64,000 nucleotides of DNA, from positions 372,001 to 436,000 of the forward strand of contig NZ_JAMBPQ010000001.1 in assembly GCF_024206495.1 (NCBI RefSeq), in the 5' to 3' direction. Position 1 is the stretch's first letter. Each line of letters starts with the position of its first letter. The translations under genes and the position numbers were made by a program. The notes beneath the pieces were generated by a model, which made no database searches, had not been told where the DNA came from, and saw nothing but the letters and a program-made list of their open reading frames with translations. Source of the stretch: Paraburkholderia sp. CNPSo 3272. Lineage in GTDB: Bacteria; Pseudomonadota; Gammaproteobacteria; Burkholderiales; Burkholderiaceae. Shown here one piece after another: positions 1 to 11,983 of this stretch.

Positions 1-385
1 GCAGCAGATGCACGATGTCGTCGAACAGCAGCTCGCGGCTGATGTTGACATAGCCGTAGTGACGGCCGAGCACCGCGGGCACGCCGAGCTGGCCGATCGT
101 GCGCGTCATCACCTGGGCCGTGGCGAGCGCGTCGTCGTCGACGTCCGCGCGGTTCTGCGCGCCGCCGCGGAACAGCAGCTCATAGGCGTTGAGCGCGCCA
201 TTGCGATCGAGAATGGGCTGCCGCCCGAGATAGACAAACGGCTGCGGACCGGTGGATGACCCGGCAGCAAGGCCGGGTTGTGAAGCTGACGGCATAGAAG
301 GCGCGGAACCAGGGGTGCCCCTGCCCGCATCGTCTCGCGCAGCCTCGCTTGCCGGCGCGGCAAACGCTGACGATGAATCGGACAT
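1..385 (-). CDS. EAL/HDOD (YuxH-type) signalling protein, 3' end outside window
   Basis: The reading frame runs on the minus strand from an ATG at 383-385 and is still open at the left edge, so only about 128 N-terminal residues are visible. After a roughly 48-residue Ala/Ser/Gly-rich linker comes VYLGRQPILDR and then AYELLFR. This is the N-terminal signature of YuxH-type proteins, which carry a divergent EAL domain followed by an HDOD domain. The fragment continues as a conserved EAL-like fold (GYVNISRELLFDD). The HDOD part is predicted but not visible. It resembles the complete protein encoded at 4239-5624, which suggests paralogues around the GGDEF-EAL gene. A role in cyclic-di-GMP-linked regulation is inference. 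Confidence 0.8.
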   Translation of the reverse strand, partial: MSDSSSAFAAPASEAARDDAGRGTPGSAPSMPSASQPGLAAGSSTGPQPFVYLGRQPILDRNGALNAYELLFRGGAQNRADVDDDALATAQVMTRTIGQLGVPAVLGRHYGYVNISRELLFDDIVHLL

Positions 386-703
386 GGCGGATGACTCGTA
401 CGGATGGAATGGCCGGTAATGGCCGCCGACGCGCCGGGCCGCCCCTGCGGCCCGCAAGACGGGCGCTTCACGCGCGCCGACCCATCGCGCAAGGCGAACG
501 GCGTCTCGACCGGCGCCACTTTAACCGAATCTGGACGCCACCGCACCGATCTCCCGTCACCTTTATGCGTTAGGTGTTTTTTCGGTCGCCGCGGCTAAAG
601 ATTTCTCGTCCGGGGTCGATAACTTGCTCTGATGGGCGGCTTCAGCCGGACATGGAAACCGGCCGGGACGCCACAGACAAACAAAGGGTTGCCAGCGACA
701 GAC

Positions 704-2686
704 ATGGAAGCGAACAGGATCTCCGCGCCCCGCGAGGGCTGGTTGCGCACGGTCGTCGACCGGTTTTACGCGCTTGCCGGCCTCAAGGACATTGCCGGCG
801 ACCCGCCCATGCCTGGCGACGCGAACGCGCCGCATGCCGCGCAGGCACACAGCGCAGCAGTTGCAGCGCAGGCAGCAGACGCAGCCGCCGACCAGGGCGC
901 CGCGCCGCTCGTGCCCTCCTTGCCTGGCGCAGCCGGACCCGATTATGCCGACGCCGTTTCGCGCTCGTTCGAGAACACGGCCGCTGCGGTGGACTTCCTC
1001 GTGCATGTGGACGCGAGGCTGCACTTTCTCTACGTCTCCGACGCGAGCCTGCGCTTCGCGGGGTATCACCGCGAGTTCCTGCTCGGCGCGACGCTCGCCG
1101 ACATCGTCACGCCCGAGCATCACGAGCGCCTGGAGGCGCTCATCGCGCGCGCCGCGCACAGCGGCGCCGTGGAAAAGGACACGATCGACCTCGTCAAGGC
1201 GCTCACCTACCCGCTTCCCGTGGAGCTGCGCGTGCAGCGCGCCCAGTATGGCGAGACGACCGGCTTCGCCGTCGCGGGCTTCGATGTCTCCGGCTGGCAG
1301 GGCACCGAGGCCGCGCTCACCCACGCGCTCCATCACGACCCGCTCACCGGCCTGCCCAATCAGACCGCGCTTGCGCCCGCGCTGCAGCGCGCCCAGGCCG
1401 ACGCGGACCATTTCGGCGTGCCGGTGGCGCTGCTGCTGCTCGACCTCGACGACTATCAGCGTGTAAACCGCGCACTCGGCTACGACGCCGGCGACGAGCT
1501 GCTGCGCGAGACCGCGCGGCGCCTCACCCACCTCGCGCTGCAGGGCGAAATGATCGCGCGCATCGGCAGCGACGAATTCGCCATCCTGATCACGCCGCAA
1601 CGCCACGCCGCGCCCGACGAAGTGCGCGCCGCCGCCGAAGCGCTCGGCCGGCGCCTGCTCACCTCGATCCTGCAGCCGTACTCGTTTCGCAACCAGCCCG
1701 TGCACCTTTCGGCGAGCATCGGCATTGCGTTCCATCCGGACCAGCGGCCTGATGCGTCCGCGGCGAGCGAGGCCGATGGCAGCGCCGACACCACGCCGCT
1801 CATCCGCCGCGCGGATCAGGCGCTGCAGCAGGCCAAGGCAATCGGCGGCAACACGCTGACGTTGCACGTCCCCGTCGACGATCCCACCGACGCGATGCGC
1901 CTGAAGCTGGAGTCGGACCTCTACGACGGTGTGCGCAACGGCGAATTCTCGCTACACTTCCAGCCCATCACGAGCAGCGCGTCGCGCGGCGTGGTCGGCG
2001 TGGAGGCATTGATCCGCTGGCAACATCCATTGCACGGTCTCGTGCCGCCATCAACGTTTATTCCGCTTGCGGAATCCGTCGGCCTGATTAATTATCTCGG
2101 CAACTGGGTTTTGAAGGCTGCCTGTATGCAACTGACCCAATGGGACGAGCAAGGCATCGAGCTGCAGTACGTGGCGGTCAATGTCTCGCCCCAGCAGTTC
2201 CGCAATCCGCGTTTCAGGGAAAGTGTCGAGGAGGCGATCGAGCTCACCGGGGTCGATCCGGGCCGGCTGGTGTTCGAGATCACCGAAAGCCTGCTCATGC
2301 ACGATCCGCAGCATGCGAAAACGCTGCTCGAAGAGCTTACCTCGCTTGGCATTCGCTTCGCGGTGGACGACTTCGGCACGGGGTATTCGAGTCTTGCGTA
2401 CCTGCAGCGCTTCCCGCTCTCGAAGCTGAAGATCGATCGAAGCTTCGTCGAGAACCTCATCACTTCGCGCAACGATCAGGCGATCGTCAACGCGGTGGTG
2501 GGGCTCGCGCGTACGCTCGATCTCGAACTCGTGGCCGAGGGCGTGGAGACGGAGGCGCAGCGCGAGCTGCTGACGAACATGGGTTGCGAGCATATCCAGG
2601 GATGGCTCGTCTGCAAGGCGCTGCCTTCAGAAGAATTGCAGCAGCGCTTCGTTTCGGGTGCGTTGCACGTGCACGAGGTGCAATGA
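704..2686 (+). CDS. PAS-GGDEF-EAL cyclic-di-GMP signalling protein
   Basis: From the ATG at 704 this is 660 residues. An upstream in-frame ATG at 632 would add 24 residues, but they look non-conserved and neither start has a strong ribosome site. After an Ala-rich linker come a PAS-like sensor (about residues 85-200), a GGDEF domain (about 205-365, opening with HHDPLTGLPNQ) and an EAL domain (about 405-650). The cyclase signature reads RIGSDEF, that is GSDEF instead of GGDEF, so cyclase activity is uncertain. The EAL domain keeps EALIRW, NVSPQQF, EITES, DDFGTGYSSL, KIDRSFV and AEGVET, as expected of an active phosphodiesterase. No membrane segment is evident, so it is probably cytoplasmic. 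It lies 39 bp before the HDOD gene on the same strand. Confidence 0.93.
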   Translation: MEANRISAPREGWLRTVVDRFYALAGLKDIAGDPPMPGDANAPHAAQAHSAAVAAQAADAAADQGAAPLVPSLPGAAGPDYADAVSRSFENTAAAVDFLVHVDARLHFLYVSDASLRFAGYHREFLLGATLADIVTPEHHERLEALIARAAHSGAVEKDTIDLVKALTYPLPVELRVQRAQYGETTGFAVAGFDVSGWQGTEAALTHALHHDPLTGLPNQTALAPALQRAQADADHFGVPVALLLLDLDDYQRVNRALGYDAGDELLRETARRLTHLALQGEMIARIGSDEFAILITPQRHAAPDEVRAAAEALGRRLLTSILQPYSFRNQPVHLSASIGIAFHPDQRPDASAASEADGSADTTPLIRRADQALQQAKAIGGNTLTLHVPVDDPTDAMRLKLESDLYDGVRNGEFSLHFQPITSSASRGVVGVEALIRWQHPLHGLVPPSTFIPLAESVGLINYLGNWVLKAACMQLTQWDEQGIELQYVAVNVSPQQFRNPRFRESVEEAIELTGVDPGRLVFEITESLLMHDPQHAKTLLEELTSLGIRFAVDDFGTGYSSLAYLQRFPLSKLKIDRSFVENLITSRNDQAIVNAVVGLARTLDLELVAEGVETEAQRELLTNMGCEHIQGWLVCKALPSEELQQRFVSGALHVHEVQ

Positions 2687-2725
2687 TGCGGGCATCGCAA
2701 ACAGCAGGGCTTTCGCGAAATTGAC

Positions 2726-4177
2726 ATGGTTCAGATGGTAAAGGCCGTCCTGCTAGACCGCTTGTGGGCCCGCATGAATGAACGCGGGGACTTCCCCTTG
2801 CTGTCGCAATCGCTGCGCACCACGGTCGCGGCGATGACCAACGACGACTACGATTTCAGCGCGCTCGTGAAGGTCGTGCTCTCGGATTTCGCGCTCACGC
2901 AGAAGGTGCTGCGTCTCGCGAATTCGGCCATGTACATGGCGTTCGGCGGCAACATCACGACCGTCACGCGCGCGCTGATGGTGCTCGGCATGGACGCGGT
3001 CGGCCATCTCGTCGTCGGCCTGAAGATCGTCGATCACTTTCACCACAGCGCGCCGCGCCGCATCGACGCCAAGCTCGAACTGAACCGCACCATGCTCTCG
3101 GGCTGTGTCGCGCGCAAGCTCACCGAGCATGGCGACCTACGCGCGGGCGAAGAGGCCGTGGTCTGCACGCTGATGCGCCAGGTGGGCAAGCTGCTCGTGG
3201 TGTTCTACCTCGAACCCGAGTGGGACCAGATCCGCCGCGAGATCGACGAAGGCGCGAGCGACGACGAGGCCTGCCTCGAAGTGCTCGGCGTGACCTTCGA
3301 AGAACTCGGCCTCGAAGCCGCCACGCGCTGGCGCCTGCCCGACACGATCCGTGCGGGCATGCGCCAGTACGACCCGGCCGACAAGGAACCGCGCGACGTC
3401 CAGTGGCTGCGCGCCATCACCAACTATTCGACCGAAGTCGCGCGCGTGCTGACCACGCAAGGCCTCTCGGAAGAGATGCGCGAGACGCATATCGCCGAGC
3501 TTGCGCAGCACTACGGCCGCGCGCTCTCGACCGATGCCGATGTGCTCGTGCAGATGAGTCTCGCGCTCGCGCGCGAGGAAGCCGAAGATGGCGTGATGCG
3601 CGAGATCGTCGAATTGCGCGCCAACGCCGACGCCATCGCCCGCGAAGCGCTCGATCCCGAGGCGCGCATTGCGGCCGGCGTCGAGGACCTGCGCGCATTG
3701 CCGGCCGACAGCGCGCTGAGCACCGCCCTCACGCTCGCGACCGAAACCGTGCTCGCGGGCCTCGGTTTCGCACGCAGCGTGGTGTTCGTGCGACGCGGTG
3801 CGAACATGTTCGAGGCGCAGCACGGCTTCGGCCCGCACATGGGCGACGTGCTGCCAAAGCTCTCGTTTTCCGCCGCGTTCCAGCCCGACGTGTTTCATCT
3901 CGCCATCGCGAACAAGGTCGGCATCTTCATCGAGAACGCGCGCGACGCGAAGATACTCGCGCGCCTGCCAGGCTGGTATCGCGCGAGTTTCGACGACGCG
4001 CGCGCGTTCGTCCTGCTGCCTGTGGGGGCGCCTGGCGTCGAGCCCGTTGCACTGTTGTACGGCGACTGGCTCGTGACCCAGGAGCCGCGCCGCATTTCAC
4101 AGAAAGAGATGAGCGCGTTGAACGATCTCGCGCAGCAGCTCGCGCGCTTCTTCACGCACGTACCGCAAACCGCCTGA
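2726..4177 (+). CDS. HDOD domain protein with C-terminal GAF-like region
   Basis: This encodes 483 residues. The HDOD domain (roughly residues 20-225) is recognisable from the all-helical region with DFALTQKVLRLANSAMY, TTVTRALMVLGMDAV and the later LEVLGVTFEELG segment. HDOD domains resemble HD phosphohydrolases but usually lack metal ligands and act as signalling or scaffold modules. The C-terminal 150 residues look like a GAF sensor fold (LGFARSVVFVRRG, then SFDDARAFVLLPVG). The short distance to the upstream GGDEF-EAL gene suggests co-transcription and a shared pathway. The specific signal is unknown. Confidence 0.88.
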   Translation: MVQMVKAVLLDRLWARMNERGDFPLLSQSLRTTVAAMTNDDYDFSALVKVVLSDFALTQKVLRLANSAMYMAFGGNITTVTRALMVLGMDAVGHLVVGLKIVDHFHHSAPRRIDAKLELNRTMLSGCVARKLTEHGDLRAGEEAVVCTLMRQVGKLLVVFYLEPEWDQIRREIDEGASDDEACLEVLGVTFEELGLEAATRWRLPDTIRAGMRQYDPADKEPRDVQWLRAITNYSTEVARVLTTQGLSEEMRETHIAELAQHYGRALSTDADVLVQMSLALAREEAEDGVMREIVELRANADAIAREALDPEARIAAGVEDLRALPADSALSTALTLATETVLAGLGFARSVVFVRRGANMFEAQHGFGPHMGDVLPKLSFSAAFQPDVFHLAIANKVGIFIENARDAKILARLPGWYRASFDDARAFVLLPVGAPGVEPVALLYGDWLVTQEPRRISQKEMSALNDLAQQLARFFTHVPQTA

Positions 4178-4238
4178 CTCCCGACTGAGTTACGACTGAG
4201 CGCGGCGCCGCATCGCTTCGCGGCACCGCCCCGCCCGC

Positions 4239-5624
4239 TCAATCCTCGATCCGCTCCAGCCCCTCGTCTTCCGCGTCGCGGCCGGACGTACCCGCCCATT
4301 CCGCCGCCGTGAGCGAGATCGCCGCGACCGTCGCGGCGTCGAGCGGCTCGAGCGCCGCGCACAACGCATCCACGCGGGCCCAGTCCGCACGCTCCAGCGC
4401 CTCGGAAAGTTCGAGCAGCCGCCCAAGCGCGCCCTCGCGCTTCACGATCGCCGTACGGATCGGCTTGGCAAGCGTGAGCACTTCGAGCGTGCTTTCGAGG
4501 GGGCCGCCGAACACCGCCTCGACGAAGGAGAACACGCCCACGAGGAACGCCGCGTCTTCCTCTTCGAGGTGCGCGTGGGCAAGCTGAGTCACCGCGATTT
4601 CCATGAAGCGCGCACGCGTGGCCACGAGTTGCAGCAGCGGGTCGTCTTCGGCGGCGATCTTGCGGCCGTCCGCGTAGAGCAGCAACTGCGTCCAGCGCGC
4701 GATCGCGTTGGTGCCGGTCGCATTGATCGCCTCGCGCAGCGTCGTCACCTTGCGGCCGATGTTCATGCTGCCCGAGTTGGCAAGCCGCATCAGATGCATC
4801 ACGAGCACGGGGTTGAGCTTCAGCTCCGCTTCGAGCTGCGCGACGGTGGGCTCGGCCGCGAGCAGATGCAGCAGGTTCAGCAGCGCCTGGCGCGGCGCGC
4901 TCGAGCGGCGCGCGCCGCCATGCGGTTTCGCGAAGAAGTAGCCCTGGAAGCGGTCGAAACCTAAGTCGTGCGCGCGCTGATAGTCTTCCTGGGTCTCGAC
5001 GCCCATGGCCACGAGAAGCTTGCCCGCCGCCTTCATCACGCTCGCGAACTTCGGCAGCACCGCGGGCGCGATCTCGCGGATATCGATCTTGATGGCGTCC
5101 ACGTACGGCAGCAGTTTCGCGAGCGACTCGTCCGCCTTCGACACGTGGTCGAGCGCGAAGCGGTAGCGGCGGCGGTGCAGCTCGACGAGCCGCGCGATCA
5201 GGTCCGCGTCCGCGCCGATATCAACGGGCAACTCGAACATGACCCGTTCCGGGCTCACGCGCTGCAGGCCGTCGTGGAAAAGCGCATCGCGCGTCATGTC
5301 GAGCCAGGCGGGATGGCCCGCGAGCGACGCGCGCAAGACGGGCGCGGCGAAGCTTTTGATGAGCGCGGTGCTCGTGGCGGAAGGCTTGGGCGCGAGGCCC
5401 GAGGCCTGGTCTTTGGCGGCCGCTTCGGCCTCTTGTTCGATTTCCGCGCTTTCGCGCCGGTCCACGAGGCGCGGCGACGTCTCGAACGCGCAAAGGAGCC
5501 CTTCCCGGTCGAGCATCGGCTGGCGCGCGAAATACACGTCGATGGGCGGGCCGGCTTGTTCCGGCGACTGCGTGCTGCCCGCGACTTCCGACATCTGCGG
5601 CCGGTCTGCGGCGTTGAAGCTCAT
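4239..5624 (-). CDS. EAL/HDOD (YuxH-type) protein with degenerate EAL domain
   Basis: The frame is open further upstream, but I choose the ATG at 5622-5624 because a GGGGGA site precedes it and the N-terminus then matches the family. This gives 461 residues. The EAL-like half (about residues 20-280) has YFARQPMLDR, but FETS stands where EAL should be and LDHVSK where DDFG should be. AMGVET and QGYFF are kept. Loss of the acidic metal ligands predicts no phosphodiesterase activity. The C-terminal half is HDOD (ELKLNPVLVMHLMRLANS, then TTLREAINATG). It is convergent with the HDOD gene ending at 4177. It may bind c-di-GMP or partner proteins instead of degrading the nucleotide, which is inference. 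Confidence 0.88.
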   Translation of the reverse strand: MSFNAADRPQMSEVAGSTQSPEQAGPPIDVYFARQPMLDREGLLCAFETSPRLVDRRESAEIEQEAEAAAKDQASGLAPKPSATSTALIKSFAAPVLRASLAGHPAWLDMTRDALFHDGLQRVSPERVMFELPVDIGADADLIARLVELHRRRYRFALDHVSKADESLAKLLPYVDAIKIDIREIAPAVLPKFASVMKAAGKLLVAMGVETQEDYQRAHDLGFDRFQGYFFAKPHGGARRSSAPRQALLNLLHLLAAEPTVAQLEAELKLNPVLVMHLMRLANSGSMNIGRKVTTLREAINATGTNAIARWTQLLLYADGRKIAAEDDPLLQLVATRARFMEIAVTQLAHAHLEEEDAAFLVGVFSFVEAVFGGPLESTLEVLTLAKPIRTAIVKREGALGRLLELSEALERADWARVDALCAALEPLDAATVAAISLTAAEWAGTSGRDAEDEGLERIED

Positions 5625-5888
5625 GGGGTCCCCCGCGCGGCGCCGCGCGCATGGCGGCGCCCTGGTCTTGTTTCCTGGCATGCCGCAACCGTTTGCGCTT
5701 CGCACACATTGCGCGCCGGACAGGGCACTTTCTTGTCTCGATTTTATCCTGGCAAGTAAGGCGCGGAAATGAAGTTCTGCGCGATCCGCGGGATTTTTTT
5801 GCGGTTTTTGCAGTGCCACACGCGTCGCCGGCATGGCGTTGCCGCTCGACGCACGAACCACTTGATATGCAATCCGAAGCAAAGGCGC

Positions 5889-5930
5889 GAAAAAAAACCG
5901 ACCGGCTGGATTTTGCGCGGCCGGGCGGTC
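5889..5930 (-). terminator. Rho-independent terminator after the binding-protein gene
   Basis: On the minus strand the arms at 5920-5929 and 5897-5906 pair at 9 of 10 positions (ACCGCCCGGC with GCCGGTCGGT) around a 13-nt loop. A run of T residues (complement of the A run at 5890-5897) follows. It lies 36 bp beyond the stop of the periplasmic binding protein and would end the arginine uptake/catabolism transcription unit. Confidence 0.75.
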
Positions 5931-5949
5931 TGTCGGTCTGTCGGTCTAT
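5926..5949. repeat. 8-bp tandem repeat, 3 copies
   Basis: Two exact copies of CGGTCTGT are followed by CGGTCTAT. The array sits between the stop of the binding-protein gene and its terminator and overlaps one arm of the terminator stem. Confidence 0.85.
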
Positions 5950-5965
5950 CGGCAGTGCTGGCCGA

Positions 5966-6766
5966 TTACTTGAGCACGACCTTCACGTCGAAATACTTCG
6001 CGGCGATGCGATCAAGCGTGCCGTCCGCCTTCAGGTCCTTGAGCGCGCCGTTCAGCGCGGTCTTGAGCGCCGCGTCGTTCTTGCGCACGCCGTAGCCCAC
6101 GCCCTCGCCGAGCAGCTTTGCGTCCACGACCTGTGGGCCCGCGAATGCAAAGGCCGCGCCCTGCGGCTTGTTCAGGAACCCCTTGGAGGCAGCTTCGGCG
6201 TCCAGAAACGAGGCGTCGAGGCGGCCCGAAACGAGGTCCGCGTAGATCTGGTCCTGCGTCGGGTACGGCACGACGTCGACGCCCGCGGGCGCCCACTTCG
6301 CTTTCGCGTAGGTTTCCTGGATCGTGCCCTGGAGCACGCCCACGTGCTTGCCCTTGAGCGACTCGGGCGTGGGCTGCAGCGTGCTGCCCTTCTTCGCGAT
6401 CATCTGGTTCGGGATCGCGTAGATCGGGTCGGTGAAGTCGATGGCCTGGCGGCGCTGGTCCGTGATCGACATGTCGGAATTGATCGCGGCGAACTTGCGC
6501 GCCTGCAGCGCCGGAATCAGGCCGTCGAACGAGTTTTCCACCCACACGCACTTCGCCTTGAGCTTCGCGCAGACGGCATTGCCCACGTCGATATCGAAGC
6601 CCTGCAGTTCGCCCGCGGGCGACTTCGATTCGAACGGCGCGTACGACGCCTCCACGCCAAAGCGGACTTCCTTGATATCGGCGGCGTGTGCGGCCCCTGC
6701 CGCGCCTGCCGTCATGGCGGACGCGCAGAACGCGAGCGTTGCCAGCTTGTTCCAGTTCTTCTTCAT
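5966..6766 (-). CDS. Periplasmic lysine/arginine/ornithine/histidine-binding protein of the ast-linked ABC transporter
   Basis: The ATG at 6764-6766 gives 266 residues. A Sec signal peptide is clear (MKKNWNKLATL, Ala-rich core, cleavage after AAHA). The mature part is a family 3 solute-binding protein: RFGVEASYAPFES, GFDIDVGNAVCAKL, FDGLIPALQARKF and FTDPIYAIPNQM. It matches the HisJ/ArgT type. It would deliver basic amino acids to the two permeases and the ATPase encoded at 15679-17907. Its gene is separated from those by the whole ast operon and preceded by about 330 bp of non-coding DNA, so it may have its own promoter. Arginine or ornithine as ligand is inferred from context. Confidence 0.9.
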   Translation of the reverse strand: MKKNWNKLATLAFCASAMTAGAAGAAHAADIKEVRFGVEASYAPFESKSPAGELQGFDIDVGNAVCAKLKAKCVWVENSFDGLIPALQARKFAAINSDMSITDQRRQAIDFTDPIYAIPNQMIAKKGSTLQPTPESLKGKHVGVLQGTIQETYAKAKWAPAGVDVVPYPTQDQIYADLVSGRLDASFLDAEAASKGFLNKPQGAAFAFAGPQVVDAKLLGEGVGYGVRKNDAALKTALNGALKDLKADGTLDRIAAKYFDVKVVLK

Positions 6767-7058
6767 CAATGTCTCATTCCAGTCAGATTAGGTGCGCCGG
6801 CGAAGCCCGTTCGGGCAGCTTCATGGTTCGATTCACCGCTAAAAGACGGCTTCCCGGCGCCGGCACAGGATCGCTGCGCCAAAAACACGGCTCAATCGCG
6901 CGCCCCTCGTGTGGTGCGCCGCAGCAACCGCGAGGGCGCGATTGTACCGCGACCGCGCCGGCGCCCCGCCGCGCGGGCGGCACGGGGCGCAAGACGCGCC
7001 CGAGCGCGGCGGCGAGCGCACGCGCTGCGTTCGAACATGCAAGTGGGTGTCGTGGATG

Positions 7059-7088
7059 CGCAAGCGCGTGAAAGCGCACGCGCTTGCG
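7059..7088 (-). other. 12-bp perfect hairpin just after astE
   Basis: CGCAAGCGCGTG at 7059-7070 pairs perfectly with CACGCGCTTGCG at 7077-7088 around a 6-nt loop. It starts 8 nt beyond the astE stop and no T run follows, so it is more likely an RNA-stabilising or attenuating intercistronic hairpin than a simple terminator. The rest of 6767-7058 is GC-rich, holds no convincing gene, and presumably contains the binding-protein promoter. Confidence 0.6.
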
Positions 7089-7096
7089 GCAAACGC

Positions 7097-8149
7097 TCAA
7101 GCGAGCGCGGCGAGCGTCTCGCGGGTCGTATCGACGACGAGCAGGCCGGCGCGCAAGCCCGGCTTCACGCCCGGATTCGGAAACACGATGCGCTCCTCGT
7201 CGTGCTGCACCACGTAGCGGTAGGCGCCGTCCTCCGCCAGCACCTCGCCGCGCGGGAACGGCGTGAAGTTGGGCACGTCGGCGGCCACGTTGAGCTTGAG
7301 CGCCGCGCTCTGCTTCGTGATCTGGCCGATCACCGTGAAGATGCGCGGCATCTGCGCACCCTTGGGCAACGACAATTTTCCCGCCACGAGACGGCGCACG
7401 GCGGCATCGGCGCCGGCGAAGCGAGCCAGCTCGTTCTGGCCGAACGGACGCACCTTGCCCAGTTCGAGCGTGCAGGCGAGCGCGCCACACGTCTCCGCCG
7501 TAAACGACGACAAGGTCGCGCCCTTCTCGGTGTGGATCAGCACGGCTGCGATGCGCGCGTCGGCGAGCCATTCGAGCATCGCGCGCGCGGGCGGCTCGCC
7601 CGTGTGCGGCAGCAGCGCGAACTGCTCGAACGCGGAAGCGCGGATCGCCGTATGCATGTCGAGGTGCCAACGCGCGAACGGCGCAGCGGCCGAACTCGCG
7701 GCCTTCGCGAAGAAGCGCTGTGCCGCCGCTTCGAGCGCCACGGCGCGCGGCGCCTCGCGGCTCGCCGGCACCCGCGCATGGCGGCCGCCGAACAGGCGGT
7801 TGAGGTCGTCGTCGAGATAGCGCTCGCCGGCGCGCATCGCGCCGGCATTGCCGAGCACCGCGAGCACGCGGCAGGCGAGCGGCGCCCGACCCGCGGCGAT
7901 GTCGGCCACGAGTTGCGAGAGCAGCTCGATCGGCGCGGTCTCGTCGCCGTGCACGCCTGCCGAAAGCAGCACGCTGCGCGTCGTCTCGTCGATGTGCGCC
8001 GGTTCCAGCTCCAGCACGCCCTCGTCGAGCCATTGCCAGCGCACGCCGCCCGCGCATTCGCCGCGCGCCGCCTCGGGCGTGGCTGGGCGCGCGCCCGCGA
8101 GCGTGTACGCGAGAAAGTCCTCGAGCGGGGTATCAGCGCTGGAAGTCAT
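7097..8149 (-). CDS. astE: Succinylglutamate desuccinylase
   Basis: This protein of 350 residues is the last enzyme of the arginine succinyltransferase pathway, hydrolysing N-succinylglutamate to succinate and glutamate. Zinc-peptidase-like motifs of the AstE/aspartoacylase family are visible: [13 protein letters not shown] (His67 and Glu70 as expected metal ligands) and WHLDMHTAI further on. The ATG at 8147-8149 lies inside the end of astB, so the genes overlap by 17 bp, which suggests translational coupling. It closes the ast enzyme block, and a strong hairpin follows its stop. Confidence 0.95.
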   Translation of the reverse strand: MTSSADTPLEDFLAYTLAGARPATPEAARGECAGGVRWQWLDEGVLELEPAHIDETTRSVLLSAGVHGDETAPIELLSQLVADIAAGRAPLACRVLAVLGNAGAMRAGERYLDDDLNRLFGGRHARVPASREAPRAVALEAAAQRFFAKAASSAAAPFARWHLDMHTAIRASAFEQFALLPHTGEPPARAMLEWLADARIAAVLIHTEKGATLSSFTAETCGALACTLELGKVRPFGQNELARFAGADAAVRRLVAGKLSLPKGAQMPRIFTVIGQITKQSAALKLNVAADVPNFTPFPRGEVLAEDGAYRYVVQHDEERIVFPNPGVKPGLRAGLLVVDTTRETLAALA

Positions 8150-9473
8150 AGAGCGATCCGAGGCCGAGAATCTGCGTGAGTTCGTCGAGCGCCGTACGCG
8201 ACTCGACGAGCAGCGTCGGATCGGTCAGATCCTGCGGCGCGAGCCGGTCGCGATAGTGCCGCTCGATCCAGCCGTCGAGGCGCGTGAAGAGCGCGTCGTT
8301 CATCCACACCCCGGGCGCCGTTGCCGCACGCTCTTGCGCGCTGAGCACCACGCGCAGACGCAGGCATGCCGGACCGCCGCCGTTTTTCATGCTCTCGCGC
8401 AGATCGAACACGAGCACTTCGTCCACCGGCCCGCTGCTCGCGACCAGTTCGTCGAGGTAGATCGCCACGTGCGGATTCTCGCGGCATTCCTGCGGCACGA
8501 CGAGAATCTGCGTGCCGTCCGCGCGGCTCAGCAACTGGCTGTTGAAGAGATACGACGACACCGCATCGGCCACGCTCACGCGCGCTTCGGGCACTTCGAT
8601 CACGTGGAACGGCGCGTCGTGCGCCGTGAGCTTCGTGCGCAGCTCGTCGTACACCGCCTTCTGGTCGACGAACGCGCGCTCGTGGCAAAACAACGTGCTG
8701 CGGTTGCCCACCGCGATCACGTCGTTATGGAACACGCCGGCGTCGATCACGTCCGGATTCTGCTGAGCGAACACGGTGCCGGCATCGGTCAGGCCGTGGC
8801 GCTGCGCGATGGCGCGGCTCGCCTCGAACGTCTGCCGCGCCGGGAAGCGCTTGGGCTCCGGTCCGCGGCGGTATTCGCTGCGCCCGTACACGAAGAACTC
8901 CACGCCGCGCTCGCCGTACTGCGCGCTGAAGCGCGTATGGTTGGCCGCGCCTTCGTCGCCGAGCGCGGGCGTGCCCGGCAGCGCCTCGTGCACGACGAAG
9001 TGCGACGGGTCCGCGAACACCGCGGAAAGCGTGCGGCGCGTGGCCTCGTGCTCGATCGCGCGATGCAGCTTGCTGCACAGGTTCGCGGGCGTGAAATGCA
9101 CGCGCCGGTCAGGCGTATCCGCCGATGGGCTCACCGTGGCCGCGTTCGCGGTCCACATGGCCGACGCGGAGCTAGCCGCCGCGAGCAGTTCGGGCGCTTC
9201 TTTCGCGGCACGCGCGATCGCTTCGGCATCCTTACCGCCGAAGCCCAGCTCGCGCAGCAGCCGGATCGACGGCCGCTCTTGCGGCGGCAGCACGCCTTGC
9301 GCGAAGCCGAGGTCGGCGAGCCGCTTCATTTTGCGCAAGCCCTGTTGCGCCGCGGCGCGCGGGTTCGCTACGGACTTCTCGTTGTTCTGCGAGGCGACAT
9401 TGCCGAACGACAGCCCGGCGTAGTTGTGCGTGGGGCCGACGAGTCCGTCGAAGTTGGCTTCAAGGGTTTGCAT
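8133..9473 (-). CDS. astB: N-succinylarginine dihydrolase
   Basis: This encodes 446 residues. It converts N-succinylarginine to N-succinylornithine with release of ammonia and CO2. Family landmarks include the start [18 protein letters not shown], the catalytic-His segment [14 protein letters not shown] and the catalytic-Cys segment [12 protein letters not shown] near the C-terminus. Length matches the family (about 445). It begins 9 bp after astD and overlaps astE at its end, so it belongs to the same message. Confidence 0.96.
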   Translation of the reverse strand: MQTLEANFDGLVGPTHNYAGLSFGNVASQNNEKSVANPRAAAQQGLRKMKRLADLGFAQGVLPPQERPSIRLLRELGFGGKDAEAIARAAKEAPELLAAASSASAMWTANAATVSPSADTPDRRVHFTPANLCSKLHRAIEHEATRRTLSAVFADPSHFVVHEALPGTPALGDEGAANHTRFSAQYGERGVEFFVYGRSEYRRGPEPKRFPARQTFEASRAIAQRHGLTDAGTVFAQQNPDVIDAGVFHNDVIAVGNRSTLFCHERAFVDQKAVYDELRTKLTAHDAPFHVIEVPEARVSVADAVSSYLFNSQLLSRADGTQILVVPQECRENPHVAIYLDELVASSGPVDEVLVFDLRESMKNGGGPACLRLRVVLSAQERAATAPGVWMNDALFTRLDGWIERHYRDRLAPQDLTDPTLLVESRTALDELTQILGLGSLYDFQR

Positions 9474-9482
9474 CGTCGTTCC

Positions 9483-11979
<2,497 letters not shown>

Positions 11980-11983
<4 letters not shown>

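Noticed and set aside
4178-4238. Terminator between the convergent HDOD and EAL/HDOD genes
   Set aside because: GC-rich inverted repeats exist but no T run is present on either strand.
5651-8179. Plus-strand open frame of 842 codons
   Set aside because: It is antisense to the binding protein and astE and crosses their terminator and leader. The composition is that of a shadow frame.
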